From assembly GCA_964388085.1 (NCBI GenBank), contig CAYLZW010000062.1:1-24336 (forward strand): a stretch of DNA of 24,336 nucleotides. Reading direction: 5' to 3'. Of the stretch, positions 1 to 7,109 are shown piece by piece. Below the pieces are notes generated by a model. The model searched no databases. It was not told where the DNA came from and saw nothing but the letters and a program-made list of their open reading frames with translations. Positions within the stretch are counted from its first letter, which is position 1. Each line of letters opens with the position of its first letter. The position numbers were made by a program, and so were the translations under genes. The DNA comes from CAYLZW01 sp964388085. Lineage in GTDB: Bacteria; Myxococcota; UBA727; CAYLZW01.

Positions 1-1
1 G

Positions 2-487
2 GGCTGCGAGGCCGAGTACATCGGCGAGCCCGCGCCGAAGGGCCTGCTCGGCCGCGTGCTCGCGCCGCGCGGTGGCGTCGTCACGCATTACGATCGCTTC
101 CTGCTGCCGAGCATCACGCAGGTGGAGTACCGCCTCGGCGACGACAGCCACCTCGTGGTCTCCGCCGCGCTCACGCCCATCAGCGACTTCGAGACGCGCC
201 TGTTCGGCATGGCCGCCTTCCGCCTGCCGATCCCGCTGCCGACGAAGCCGTTGAAGAGCCTGCTCGGGCAGATCTTCAAGCCCATCGCCATCGTCGTGCT
301 CAAGCAAGACGCCAAGATGCTGAAGAAGCAGACGGCGGCCATTCAGCGCTTCGGCGGCGAGCAGCTCATCTCGACCGACGTCGACGTGCTCGGCCCGCAC
401 ATCCTGCGCTTGTTGAAGGACGCGGAGAAGGGCAAGCGTGAGCCCCTCGGCGAGCCCTACGAGCGCCGCATGCAGATGCGGGTGTGA
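2..487 (+). CDS. Rieske-type oxygenase, C-terminal part (cut by left edge)
   Basis: The reading frame is open from the first bases of the window to TGA at 485-487, so only the C-terminal ~161 residues are present and the true start lies upstream. The visible part resembles the catalytic domain of Rieske non-heme iron oxygenases of the pheophorbide a oxygenase / vanillate demethylase type. It has a stretch reading PSITQVEYRLG, then a TPISDFETRLF segment, then the helix VLKQDAKMLKKQTAAIQRFGG, and ends in D-V-L-G-P-H-I. In this family the matching helix carries a 'QD..v...Q' pattern near the iron site. The Rieske 2Fe-2S domain itself would be upstream and cannot be checked. The gene is convergent with the next one; their stop codons are only 9 bases apart. 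Substrate unknown. It could also be a related START-fold protein without the Rieske domain. Confidence 0.6.
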   Translation, partial: GCEAEYIGEPAPKGLLGRVLAPRGGVVTHYDRFLLPSITQVEYRLGDDSHLVVSAALTPISDFETRLFGMAAFRLPIPLPTKPLKSLLGQIFKPIAIVVLKQDAKMLKKQTAAIQRFGGEQLISTDVDVLGPHILRLLKDAEKGKREPLGEPYERRMQMRV

Positions 488-496
488 GCTGACTTC

Positions 497-3400
497 TCAG
501 CCGCAGCTCGACGTCACCGCGATGTCAGCGCTGTTGTTGCCGTCGTCGCACTCGTTCGCGGTGCCGCCGATGCCGGGTCCGGCGTCGTCGACGACCACGC
601 GCACCGTGTGCTGGCCGTTGTCGAACGCGGTGTCGAAGCTCACCTTCTCCGCGTCGCCCGGCTCGAGCGCGAGCAGCGTGCTCTCCGTGCCGAGGTAGCT
701 CACCGTGGCGCCCTCGACGAGGTAGAAGCTGACGGGCAGGCCGGCGCCGATGAGCGCGGCGCCGCGGTTATGCACCCAGACCTCGACGGTGGAGACGCAC
801 AGGCCCACGTCCACCTCGGCATCGTAGGGCACGAGGTCGGGCGCGGCCTGCGGGTCGACGGTGAGCAGCGCGTTCAGGCGGTAGGTGTTGTGCTCCTGCC
901 AGCTCTTCGCCTCCTGCGCCGGGATGCCGCCGCGCTCGGTCACATTGGAGATGTGGTAGCTGTGCTGGTTCCAGATGCGCCGCGTCGAGACCCAGTTGTT
1001 CTCGGCGTCGCCGAGCACGCGGATGCCCGCGAACCCTGGACTGCACGCTCCCACCACGTCGCCGCACTCGAAGTCGTTGCTGCCCACAACGATCTCGGCC
1101 TGGCCGTCATTGTCGACGTCCACAATGACCGGATACTCGAGCCCGGTGAAAGAGGTGTTGTTCTGGTCGTAGAGCACCTCCCCGGTGCTGCCATTGAACA
1201 CGCGCAGCTTGAGCTCGTCGTTGTAGACGACCTCCGCTTTGCCATCGCCCTCGAAGTCGAACACCGACGAGCCGGTCATGTTCGAAGAATCATCCTGCGT
1301 GCGCGCGGTCCAAAGTCGCGCGCTCGCGAAGCTCGGGTTCGGCACGTTCAGATCCACCTTGAGCGCGACGTACTGGTTCGCACCGGCGACGCCGATCTCA
1401 GGCGTGCCGTCCCCGTCGAAGTCGGCGACCGTGGGAGGTCCGAGGCGCCCGCCTGTGGAGCCGGGGGTCTCGCCCTCGATGTCGACGGGCCCCCACACGA
1501 GCACGCCCGTCTGACCGTCGTGGATACGCACGGTGCTGTTGGCCGACACGACGACCTCGGGTAGGCCGTCGAGATCGAAGTCGCCGATCGCGGGAAACCC
1601 ATCGGGCAAGCCGGCGGACGCCTCCCAGACCACGTCGCCCGTGTGGGTGTAGGCGGTGCGGCCCGTAACGATCTCCTGGGTGCGCGCCCCCGCCGGTCCA
1701 TCGGCTGCGCCATCCAGATCGGCGACGATGCTCAGCATGCCGGTGTACGTGGTGTTCGACGCGGAGCCGGAGCGCCAGTTGATGCCCTCTCCGGCCGGCG
1801 CCGTGAGCGCGGCGGCGTCACGCCCGTTCCATAGGAAGTTGCCGTCGTTGTCGAACACCACAGCGCCCATGACGATCTCGGGTGAGCCGTCGCCGTTCAG
1901 GTCCGCAATGGATGGCCCGCCCCACCACTGGCGCTCCTGATACAGGTCGTGCGTGTTCCAGGGCGGTCCAGCGGCCTCCGTCGCTGCCCACTTGAAGGTG
2001 CCGTCGTGCTCGAAGGCGAGCAGCCCTGCCGCTCCTGGAGCCTGGAAGCGGTATGCCCCCACGATGACCTCGACGAGACCGTCGCCGTCGATGTCAGCCA
2101 CGGCCGGTGAGCCACCCGGTTGAACGCCGAAGTCCGCGAAGAAGGCGAGCTCGTCCGGGCCCACGGTCCACAGCAGACCCGTGCCATCACCGCTCACGAC
2201 GCGCAGCACGCCCCAATCGAGCAGATCCCAGCTCGCCTGCACCTTGGTCGCGAACGACGTGTAAATCACGTCCGGGATGTCGCGCGTGTCGATGACGCCG
2301 TCGGCGTTGTCGTCGCTCAGGTTCGCCACTGCCGGCGTCATCATGACCTGCTTGCGGTCTGGATAGGGGGCCGTGGGCGGCACCTGGAAGCTCCACTCCA
2401 CCTCGGGCGTGAACGCGCCCACCGCGAAGTCGAACACGCAGGTGTCGTCGCTCGGCAGGCCCTCGAGGCGGGTGTTGTCCGGGTCGCAGTGATCGCCGAT
2501 GCCGTCCTGATCGGTGTCCTCCTGCAGCGGGTTCGCCACCAGCGGGCAGTTGTCGCTGCCGTCGGCGAGGCCGTCCTCGTCATCGTCGTCGTCGCAGGCG
2601 TCGCCCGCGCCGTCGCCGTCCGTGTCCGCCTGGTTCGGGTTCGAGACGTCCGGGCAGTTGTCGCTGTCGTCGAACACGCCGTCCCCGTCGGGATCGTCAC
2701 AGGCGTCGCCGATGCCGTCGCCGTCCGTGTCCTCCTGGCCCGGGTTCGCGATCAGCGGGCAGTTGTCGGCTGTGTCGCCTGTGCCGTCGCCGTCGTCGTC
2801 GTCATCGCAGGCGTCGCCCGTGCCGTCGCCGTCGCTGTCGGTCTGGGCCGGGTTCGCCACGTCCGGGCAGTTGTCGTCGCCATCGCCCACGCCGTCGCCG
2901 TCCGCGTCGTCGCTGCAGGCGTCGCCCACGCCGTCGCCGTCGGTGTCCGCCTGATCCGGGTTGTGCGCCGTGGGGCAGTTGTCCACGTCGTCGTTGATCC
3001 CGTCGCCGTCGTCGTCCGGGTCGCACTCGTCACCGGCGCCGTCCCCGTCCGTGTCGCGCTGCGAGGGGTTCGCGACGCTCGGGCAGTTGTCGTTGCCGTT
3101 CGGCACGCCGTCGCCGTCCTCGTCGCCCTCGCTGTCGCAGGCGTCGCCCGTGCCGTCCCCGTCGACGTCCGCCTGATCGGGGTTTGGCACCGTCGGGCAG
3201 TTGTCGTCGCTGTTCGGCACCCCGTCGCCGTCGGGATCACCGTCCGGATCGCAGTCATCGCCCTGCCCGTCGCCGTCGGCGTCGGCCTGCGAGGGGTTCG
3301 CGAGGCCGGGGCAGTTGTCGACGTCGTCCGCGATGCCGTCGGCGTCCCCGTCGAGCACGCAGGTGCCAGCGGCGCAGACGTTGCCGGCGCCGCACTCCGT

Positions 3401-3535
3401 GTCGATCACGCAGAAGGCGGCGCCGTCGCTGCCCGCGTCCTCACCGTCGACGGGGGCCGGCGCACAGCCTTCGCAGGCCGCGAACGCAAAGGGGACGAGG
3501 AGGGCCAGGGCGAGGAGGAGGCGCGGGGCGATCAT
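497..3535 (-). CDS. Surface lipoprotein with thrombospondin type 3 and FG-GAP repeats and a CARDB-like tail
   Basis: 1012 residues. Residues 1-20 form a lipoprotein signal peptide with lipobox FAAC, so Cys21 would be lipidated, followed by an acidic Asp/Gly/Ala linker. A short Cys-rich stretch (42-59) leads into eight thrombospondin type 3 repeats (about 62-353), each with a DNCP core (73, 111, 149, 185, 221, 257, 292, 328) and DxDGDGxGD calcium loops. Residues ~400-825 hold about eight FG-GAP/VCBS-like units of the form DxDGDGxxEIxVG (e.g. 481, 546, 608, 652, 705, 808), probably a calcium-stabilised beta-propeller. A W-STRRIWNQHSYH segment (849-860) is typical of what follows such propellers in myxobacterial proteins. 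Residues ~898-1012 look like a CARDB-type Ig fold. Start chosen at ATG because the signal peptide begins there. Likely an outer-surface calcium-binding adhesin or cell-wall contact protein; ligand unknown. Monocistronic. Confidence 0.85.
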   Translation of the reverse strand: MIAPRLLLALALLVPFAFAACEGCAPAPVDGEDAGSDGAAFCVIDTECGAGNVCAAGTCVLDGDADGIADDVDNCPGLANPSQADADGDGQGDDCDPDGDPDGDGVPNSDDNCPTVPNPDQADVDGDGTGDACDSEGDEDGDGVPNGNDNCPSVANPSQRDTDGDGAGDECDPDDDGDGINDDVDNCPTAHNPDQADTDGDGVGDACSDDADGDGVGDGDDNCPDVANPAQTDSDGDGTGDACDDDDDGDGTGDTADNCPLIANPGQEDTDGDGIGDACDDPDGDGVFDDSDNCPDVSNPNQADTDGDGAGDACDDDDDEDGLADGSDNCPLVANPLQEDTDQDGIGDHCDPDNTRLEGLPSDDTCVFDFAVGAFTPEVEWSFQVPPTAPYPDRKQVMMTPAVANLSDDNADGVIDTRDIPDVIYTSFATKVQASWDLLDWGVLRVVSGDGTGLLWTVGPDELAFFADFGVQPGGSPAVADIDGDGLVEVIVGAYRFQAPGAAGLLAFEHDGTFKWAATEAAGPPWNTHDLYQERQWWGGPSIADLNGDGSPEIVMGAVVFDNDGNFLWNGRDAAALTAPAGEGINWRSGSASNTTYTGMLSIVADLDGAADGPAGARTQEIVTGRTAYTHTGDVVWEASAGLPDGFPAIGDFDLDGLPEVVVSANSTVRIHDGQTGVLVWGPVDIEGETPGSTGGRLGPPTVADFDGDGTPEIGVAGANQYVALKVDLNVPNPSFASARLWTARTQDDSSNMTGSSVFDFEGDGKAEVVYNDELKLRVFNGSTGEVLYDQNNTSFTGLEYPVIVDVDNDGQAEIVVGSNDFECGDVVGACSPGFAGIRVLGDAENNWVSTRRIWNQHSYHISNVTERGGIPAQEAKSWQEHNTYRLNALLTVDPQAAPDLVPYDAEVDVGLCVSTVEVWVHNRGAALIGAGLPVSFYLVEGATVSYLGTESTLLALEPGDAEKVSFDTAFDNGQHTVRVVVDDAGPGIGGTANECDDGNNSADIAVTSSCG
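2477..3352 (-). repeat. Tandem thrombospondin type 3 coding repeats (8 copies, ~105-114 bp period)
   Basis: The DNA encoding residues 62-353 of the surface lipoprotein is a degenerate tandem repeat. The DNCP cores are spaced 38, 38, 36, 36, 36, 35 and 36 residues apart. On the plus strand the unit is recognisable by recurring GGGCAGTTGTC and GCGTCGCC(C/G) blocks. Copies are similar enough at DNA level to allow copy-number change by slippage or recombination. Confidence 0.85.
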
Positions 3536-3610
3536 GCGCTCCGAGTAGTGCGCGAAAGCTGGCTCGTACAGGGAGGCCTGGTCCCCGTGGGTTACGCCAC
3601 CCTCAAGCCA

Positions 3611-3637
3611 GAGCGCCGCCCACGGAGGGCGGCGCTC
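3611..3637 (-). terminator. Hairpin downstream of tRNA-Pro
   Basis: A perfect 10-bp stem (GAGCGCCGCC / GGCGGCGCTC) with a 7-base loop starts 12 bases after the CCA end of tRNA-Pro. On the transcribed strand it is followed by TGGCTTGAGG, so there is no real U-tract. It could act as a factor-assisted terminator or processing barrier for the tRNA transcript. It also separates the tRNA from the lipoprotein gene downstream. Confidence 0.55.
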
Positions 3638-3649
3638 TGCCGGACCGGC

Positions 3650-3726
3650 TGGTCGGGGCGACTGGATTCGAACCAGCGACTTCCTGCTCCCAAAGCAGGC
3701 GCGCTACCAAACTGCGCCACACCCCG
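3650..3726 (-). tRNA. tRNA-Pro (anticodon UGG)
   Basis: 77 nt on the minus strand, from CGGGGTGTGGCGCAG to the encoded CCA. The acceptor stem CGGGGTG pairs with CGCCCCG (one G-U pair), with discriminator A. The anticodon loop is TTTGGGA on a CCTGC/GCAGG stem, giving anticodon TGG. The T loop is GGTTCGAATCC. The D arm is GCGCAGTTTGGTAGCGC, as in bacterial tRNA-Pro. No duplicated 3' end was noticed nearby, so there is no sign that the tRNA serves as an integration site here. Confidence 0.96.
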
Positions 3727-3748
3727 TTCGCGACCGCGCCTCTCCATC

Positions 3749-3776
3749 ATCTAACGCGCGCGCGGCAGCGCGCCAA
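3749..3776 (-). promoter_or_regulatory. Possible promoter of tRNA-Pro
   Basis: On the minus strand, TTGGCG (4 of 6 matches to the -35 consensus) is followed after 16 bases by TTAGAT (3 of 6 matches to the -10). The -10 ends 22 bases before the tRNA 5' end, a plausible position for a stable-RNA promoter. The spacer is a GC-only run. Consensus match is modest, so this is tentative. Confidence 0.3.
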
Positions 3777-3801
3777 GGAGTTCGCACGGCCGCGGGCGTT
3801 G

Positions 3802-3822
3802 CCGGGAGTGTCACGCTCCCGG
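3802..3822. repeat. 21-bp near-palindrome, possible operator or hairpin
   Basis: CCGGGAG-TGTCACG-CTCCCGG is symmetric at 18 of 21 positions. As RNA it could form a 9-bp stem (one G-U pair) with a TCA loop. It lies between the outward-facing tRNA-Pro and the gene at 3897. CTCCCGG recurs at 3842-3848 and 3871-3877, suggesting a family of sites rather than a lone hairpin. Confidence 0.4.
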
Positions 3823-3896
3823 ATCGCCGGCGGCGTGTGTGCTCCCGGCGTGCATCTGCATCCCCCGCGCCTCCCGGAGCGTGCTATCTGTCACCC

Positions 3897-4457
3897 ATGT
3901 CGACGAGCGCCATCAGCCCGGCTCGACACGCTCGGCGGCAACACATCGTGGAGGCGGCGCGCGCGTTGGTCGGCGCGCGCGTGGGCGACGACTTCGACCC
4001 GGTGCGCGCCCCCATCTGTGCCATCGACGTCGTCATGGTCGCCGGCAGTCCTTGGCTGAAGGACGGTCTCGAGCGCGACTTCGCCAAAGACGAGAGCGGC
4101 TACCGCAAGATCGGCGGCGGCTCGAACACACCCTCGCAGGCGTACTTCTTCCGCTCCCCCGTCAACCTGATGCACTACCTGAAGCGCGCCGGCTTCTACG
4201 TGCCGCGCGGGGGCGGCGTGACGCCGGAGGCGGGCATGGCCTGCTTCTTCGAATGGGACGACCGAGGGCGCTTCAACTTCTCCCCCGACCGAAGCGGCGT
4301 CGTGCTCGAGGTGAAGGCGAGCCGCGTCACCAAGGTCGTGTTCGCCACCCCGCTCGATCCGCTGCAGCGCGACGCGGGCTATGTCGTGCGCGCGGCGACC
4401 GTGCGCCACGGCGATGCCATCGACCTGGCGCTCATCGGCTACAGCGACCTACCTTGA
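3897..4457 (+). CDS. Small protein, distant DUF1287 / NlpC-P60-like candidate
   Basis: 186 residues, no signal peptide or membrane segment. The frame can be extended upstream to 3837, but ATG 3897 is preferred because the upstream residues (CSRRASASPAPPGA) look non-coding and overlap the repeat-rich upstream region. There is no Shine-Dalgarno; a -10-like CTATCT ends 7 bases before the ATG, so the mRNA may be leaderless. A remote resemblance to DUF1287 / NlpC-P60 cysteine hydrolases is suggested by C41-x-x-D-V-V in a helix after a D-P stretch, a middle 'PVNLMHYLKRAGF' helix, and a beta region at 112-137. At the position where the catalytic His would be expected ('H-x-G-I-V') the protein reads DRSGVV. 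If the assignment is right, it may lack hydrolase activity. It could equally be an unrelated hypothetical protein. Confidence 0.7.
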   Translation: MSTSAISPARHARRQHIVEAARALVGARVGDDFDPVRAPICAIDVVMVAGSPWLKDGLERDFAKDESGYRKIGGGSNTPSQAYFFRSPVNLMHYLKRAGFYVPRGGGVTPEAGMACFFEWDDRGRFNFSPDRSGVVLEVKASRVTKVVFATPLDPLQRDAGYVVRAATVRHGDAIDLALIGYSDLP

Positions 4458-4470
4458 CGTACAAGGTCGC
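4444..4470 (+). other. Two mutually exclusive hairpins at the end of the 3897 gene
   Basis: ACCTTG (4451-4456) pairs with CAAGGT (4462-4467). GCGACCT (4444-4450) can instead pair with AGGTCGC (4464-4470). The two pairings share bases and cannot coexist. They overlap the stop codon and have no T-tract. This may be a weak terminator or mRNA 3'-end structure. Confidence 0.3.
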
Positions 4471-4511
4471 TGGCCGGCGACGGGGATCCTGCGCCTCTGA
4501 GGCAAGCGAAT

Positions 4512-4541
4512 GTGACGTGCGCCGGGGCCCACGCGTATGCT
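4512..4541 (+). promoter_or_regulatory. Candidate promoter of the minor pilin operon
   Basis: GTGACG (4512-4517, 4 of 6 to the -35) and TATGCT (4536-4541, 4 of 6 to the -10) are 18 bases apart. The predicted start of transcription near 4548 gives a ~24-nt leader containing GGAG (4561-4564), 7 bases before ATG 4572. It is the only reasonable sigma-70-like site in the 114-base gap. No -24/-12 sigma-54 site was found there. Confidence 0.4.
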
Positions 4542-4571
4542 CGCCGTCCCTTTCAGGGGTGGAGCTTGTCC

Positions 4572-5210
4572 ATGCCCGTGTCCCACGCTGCCGGCAAAGG
4601 TGAGAGCCGCACCGCCATCGCACGACGCCGCGGCCTTTTGTCGGCGGCGCGCGGCGTCACCCTCATCGAGGTCATGATCGTCGTGGCCATCATCGGCATC
4701 GTCGCGGCCATCGCGACGCCGAACCTCCAGCCCGTGTTGCAGAACCAGAAGCTGGTCGCCGCCGGTGAAGAGGTCGCCGCTCTCGTCGAGCGCGCGCGCC
4801 GCAAGGCCTACAACGAGGGGCGCTGCTACCGGGTGCGCGTCTCGGGTGACAACCTCGTGCTGCAGCGCAAGGGCGGGAACAACGGCGCCAACTGCAAAGG
4901 TGACGCGGGCGGCTTCGACATCTCCTCCCACACCTGGGAGGCGGCGATCGCCACGGTGCGGCCCGAGACCGGCGCCATCAGCTTTGGCATCGACACGAAC
5001 TACGGCCAGGACGAGATCATCTTCCGCCCGAGCAGCCGCCTGCGCGGTGACGGCGACCACGTCTCGGACGATCGCGCGCAGGTCACGGCCGAGCACGCGC
5101 TGCTCGGCAAAGGGATCGCGTTCAGGGTCACCCCCGTCGGGCGCATCTGCCGCGTGCCCTTTGACGGCAGCGCCCCATCCGTCGCGGCGGCGGTCGCCGA
5201 GTGCCCATGA
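4572..5210 (+). CDS. Type IV pilus minor pilin / pseudopilin, FimT/GspH type
   Basis: 212 residues. Class III prepilin leader with cleavage site RG|VTLIEV (after Gly28). Glu falls at mature +5, and a hydrophobic helix MIVVAIIGIVAAIATPNL follows, as in type IV pilins. The +1 residue is Val instead of Phe. After the helix, 'AAGEEVAALVERARRKAYNEGRCYRVRV' fits the GspH/FimT pattern of a helix followed by beta strands. The mature domain has cysteines that may form disulfides. ATG 4572 was chosen because GGAG sits 7 bases upstream; the frame extends to 4512 without a ribosome site. First gene of a four-pilin operon; the product would be cleaved by PilD-type peptidase and added to the pilus tip or priming complex. 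Confidence 0.88.
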   Translation: MPVSHAAGKGESRTAIARRRGLLSAARGVTLIEVMIVVAIIGIVAAIATPNLQPVLQNQKLVAAGEEVAALVERARRKAYNEGRCYRVRVSGDNLVLQRKGGNNGANCKGDAGGFDISSHTWEAAIATVRPETGAISFGIDTNYGQDEIIFRPSSRLRGDGDHVSDDRAQVTAEHALLGKGIAFRVTPVGRICRVPFDGSAPSVAAAVAECP

Positions 5211-5236
5211 GGTCGATGCCCACCAAGAGGTCCCCC

Positions 5237-5704
5237 ATGCGCCAGGAGTCCCATGAGCGTCGCCCGATGACCCGTCCGCCGCGCCCCGCGCGCGCCCGCG
5301 GCTACCTGCTCATCGAGATGATGATCAGCGGCGTCATCCTCGGCCTCATCCTGACGGCCACCATGAACGTCGTCGCCGACGAGCGCGCCCTCGTCGTCAG
5401 CGCCGACAACCGCTCGAAGGCGGCGGCGCTGACCGAAGACATGATGGCCCTCCTGCTCGCGGACACGGGGCCGAACAAGGATTACGACACGAACGGCAGC
5501 TGGGTCACCGCCAACCCGGACCAGAGCCTCTACCCGGGCTTCAAACGCCGCTACTGGTCCAACGACGTCATCTCGGCCGCGGCCAGCCAGCTCGGCAGCA
5601 TCTGGGAGCTCAAGGTCGAGGTCACCTATCCGGTCGGCAAGGGCGCCACGAAGGTCGTCGAGCACAGCACACTGCGGCGCGACCGCTACACGCCGAGCCA
5701 ATGA
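5237..5704 (+). CDS. Type IV pilus minor pilin, PilV-like
   Basis: 155 residues from ATG 5237. Prepilin site ARG|YLLIEMM (after Gly22) with Glu at mature +5, then the helix MISGVILGLILTATMNVVADE. The short soluble domain includes SIWELKVEVTYPVGKG. Start choice: AAGAGG (5225-5230) lies 6 bases before ATG 5237. The earlier in-frame ATG 5207 overlaps the previous stop as ATGA and GTG 5201 is also in frame, so translational coupling with a 10-residue longer leader is possible. Its position between a GspH/FimT type and a PilW type protein matches the usual order FimT-PilV-PilW-PilX. Confidence 0.82.
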   Translation: MRQESHERRPMTRPPRPARARGYLLIEMMISGVILGLILTATMNVVADERALVVSADNRSKAAALTEDMMALLLADTGPNKDYDTNGSWVTANPDQSLYPGFKRRYWSNDVISAAASQLGSIWELKVEVTYPVGKGATKVVEHSTLRRDRYTPSQ

Positions 5705-5727
5705 TGAGCGCGAACGTAGGAACACCG

Positions 5728-7077
5728 ATGAGCAGACAGGCGCGCGGCTTCACCCTGATCGAGCTGATGGTGGCGCTCGGCATGGCGCTGGTGCTGACGA
5801 CCTCCGCCGTCACCGTCATGGTGGTGGCGATCCGCACACAGCAGGAGGGCACGGTCCGCAACGAGATGGCGCGCGACGCGCAGCTCGTGCTCGACACGCT
5901 CGCGCGCGACCTCGCCTACCTCGGCGCCGGCGTGCCGCGCGGCTTCGAGGCGGACACGAACGGCAACGTCCTCGGCATCGGCCAGACGACCGGCAACATC
6001 CCCTCGGCGAGCTTCACCGCCGCCCTCGCGGCCAAGCAGCTGCGACCGACCATCCGCATCGGGCAGGAGCATTACCTCGCCTTCCTCGGCGACGCGCCCT
6101 ATCCGAACGCGGAGCTCAATGGCCTCGTCTCCATCGGTCAGTTCCTGGACGAAGGCAGCGACGTTCAGGACGAGTTCGCCGTCTCCTCCGAGCTCACGAG
6201 CTGTCCCCCGCAAGTGTCCGCGTCGACCTCCAACTACACGTGCGACACGACGGACAATTCGCTGCTCACGGACATCGGCGGCAGCAACTGCCACGGCACG
6301 GCCACGACGCAGCCCACGTGCCCCTGGGGGCTCAACAAGTGGCAAAAGACCGGCACCGCGCCCTATGTCCCGCTCATCTTCGGGGCGCTCGACGGCACGT
6401 GGTATCGACGTCAATGGGACCCGGACGGGCTCGCCTTCTCGACCGCCGGCACCTCGGAGCGCCTGCTCGTACACGTCGAGCATTGGCCTTCCACCGCCGA
6501 GGCGGATCTGCCGGTCAACCTCTTCCAGTCCATCGCCATTGGCGGTGGAATGGGCGCCACCATCGACCGCATCTTCTATTCGCTCGAGCCCGTGGGCAGC
6601 TCGGGCGACTGCACGGCGTGGCCGTGTCGGCTGATGCGCCGACAGTGTTGGTTCTGGGATCTCGGCACGCACAATCCCGACGACGCGACGTTCCCGAAAG
6701 TGGGGGGCACCGTCATGCGCTCCGGCTCGAACCCGGCCGGCTGCACCAACGCCGACCGCGGCACGCCCTGGGAGACCATCGCCAGCGACATCGAGTCGTT
6801 CAGCTTCCGCTACTACGGGGTCGACGACCTCACCGCCGACCTGGCGCCGCTGGACGCCGCCGAGTCGTCGCGGACGCGCGTCATCGAGGTCGAGATGACC
6901 CTGCGACGCAGGATCCCCGGCTCGAACCCCGCGCGCTTCTTCCAGCACCACGCGCGGCGTCGCTTCTGGCTCGAGAACGCCGGCGGCCTCGTCACCTGGC
7001 CAAACCGCGTGGCGCAGAGCCTCGGCGGCTGCCTCGATGATGAGGTCAACTACCCGAACGAGTGCAACCCGCAATGA
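5728..7077 (+). CDS. Type IV pilus minor pilin, PilW-like
   Basis: 449 residues from ATG 5728. Very short leader MSRQARG|FTLIELM with Phe at +1 and Glu at +5, then ALGMALVLTTSAVTVMVVAI. The following helix 'EGTVRNEMARDAQLVLDTLARDLAYLGAG' is typical of PilW. The large C-terminal domain has several Cys and a final segment 'SRTRVIEVEMTLRRRIPG', also typical of PilW-type proteins. TAGGAA (5717-5722) precedes ATG 5728. An in-frame ATG at 5701 overlaps the pilV-like stop (ATGA), so coupled initiation nine codons earlier is possible. Longer than many PilW proteins, with an inserted region around residues 160-260. Confidence 0.85.
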   Translation: MSRQARGFTLIELMVALGMALVLTTSAVTVMVVAIRTQQEGTVRNEMARDAQLVLDTLARDLAYLGAGVPRGFEADTNGNVLGIGQTTGNIPSASFTAALAAKQLRPTIRIGQEHYLAFLGDAPYPNAELNGLVSIGQFLDEGSDVQDEFAVSSELTSCPPQVSASTSNYTCDTTDNSLLTDIGGSNCHGTATTQPTCPWGLNKWQKTGTAPYVPLIFGALDGTWYRRQWDPDGLAFSTAGTSERLLVHVEHWPSTAEADLPVNLFQSIAIGGGMGATIDRIFYSLEPVGSSGDCTAWPCRLMRRQCWFWDLGTHNPDDATFPKVGGTVMRSGSNPAGCTNADRGTPWETIASDIESFSFRYYGVDDLTADLAPLDAAESSRTRVIEVEMTLRRRIPGSNPARFFQHHARRRFWLENAGGLVTWPNRVAQSLGGCLDDEVNYPNECNPQ

Positions 7078-7109
7078 GCGCGCGACCGACAGCCACGACG
7101 AGGGAACTC

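Noticed and set aside
487..502. GCTGA-CTTC-TCAGC hairpin between the first two convergent genes as a terminator
   Set aside because: Stem of only 5 bp with no T-tract; too weak to call, although it sits exactly between the two stop codons.
3650..3726. tRNA-Pro as a possible integration site for a mobile element
   Set aside because: No direct repeat of the tRNA 3' end, integrase or phage-like gene was found on either side in the window.
2120..3754. 544-codon plus-strand frame with VAVRV-like repeats
   Set aside because: It is the antisense of the thrombospondin type 3 DNA repeats, giving spurious Val/Ala/Arg repeats, and it runs through the tRNA gene.
5686..7074. 462-codon minus-strand frame opposite the PilW-like gene
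   Set aside because: No recognisable domain; the plus strand has a textbook prepilin leader and operon context.
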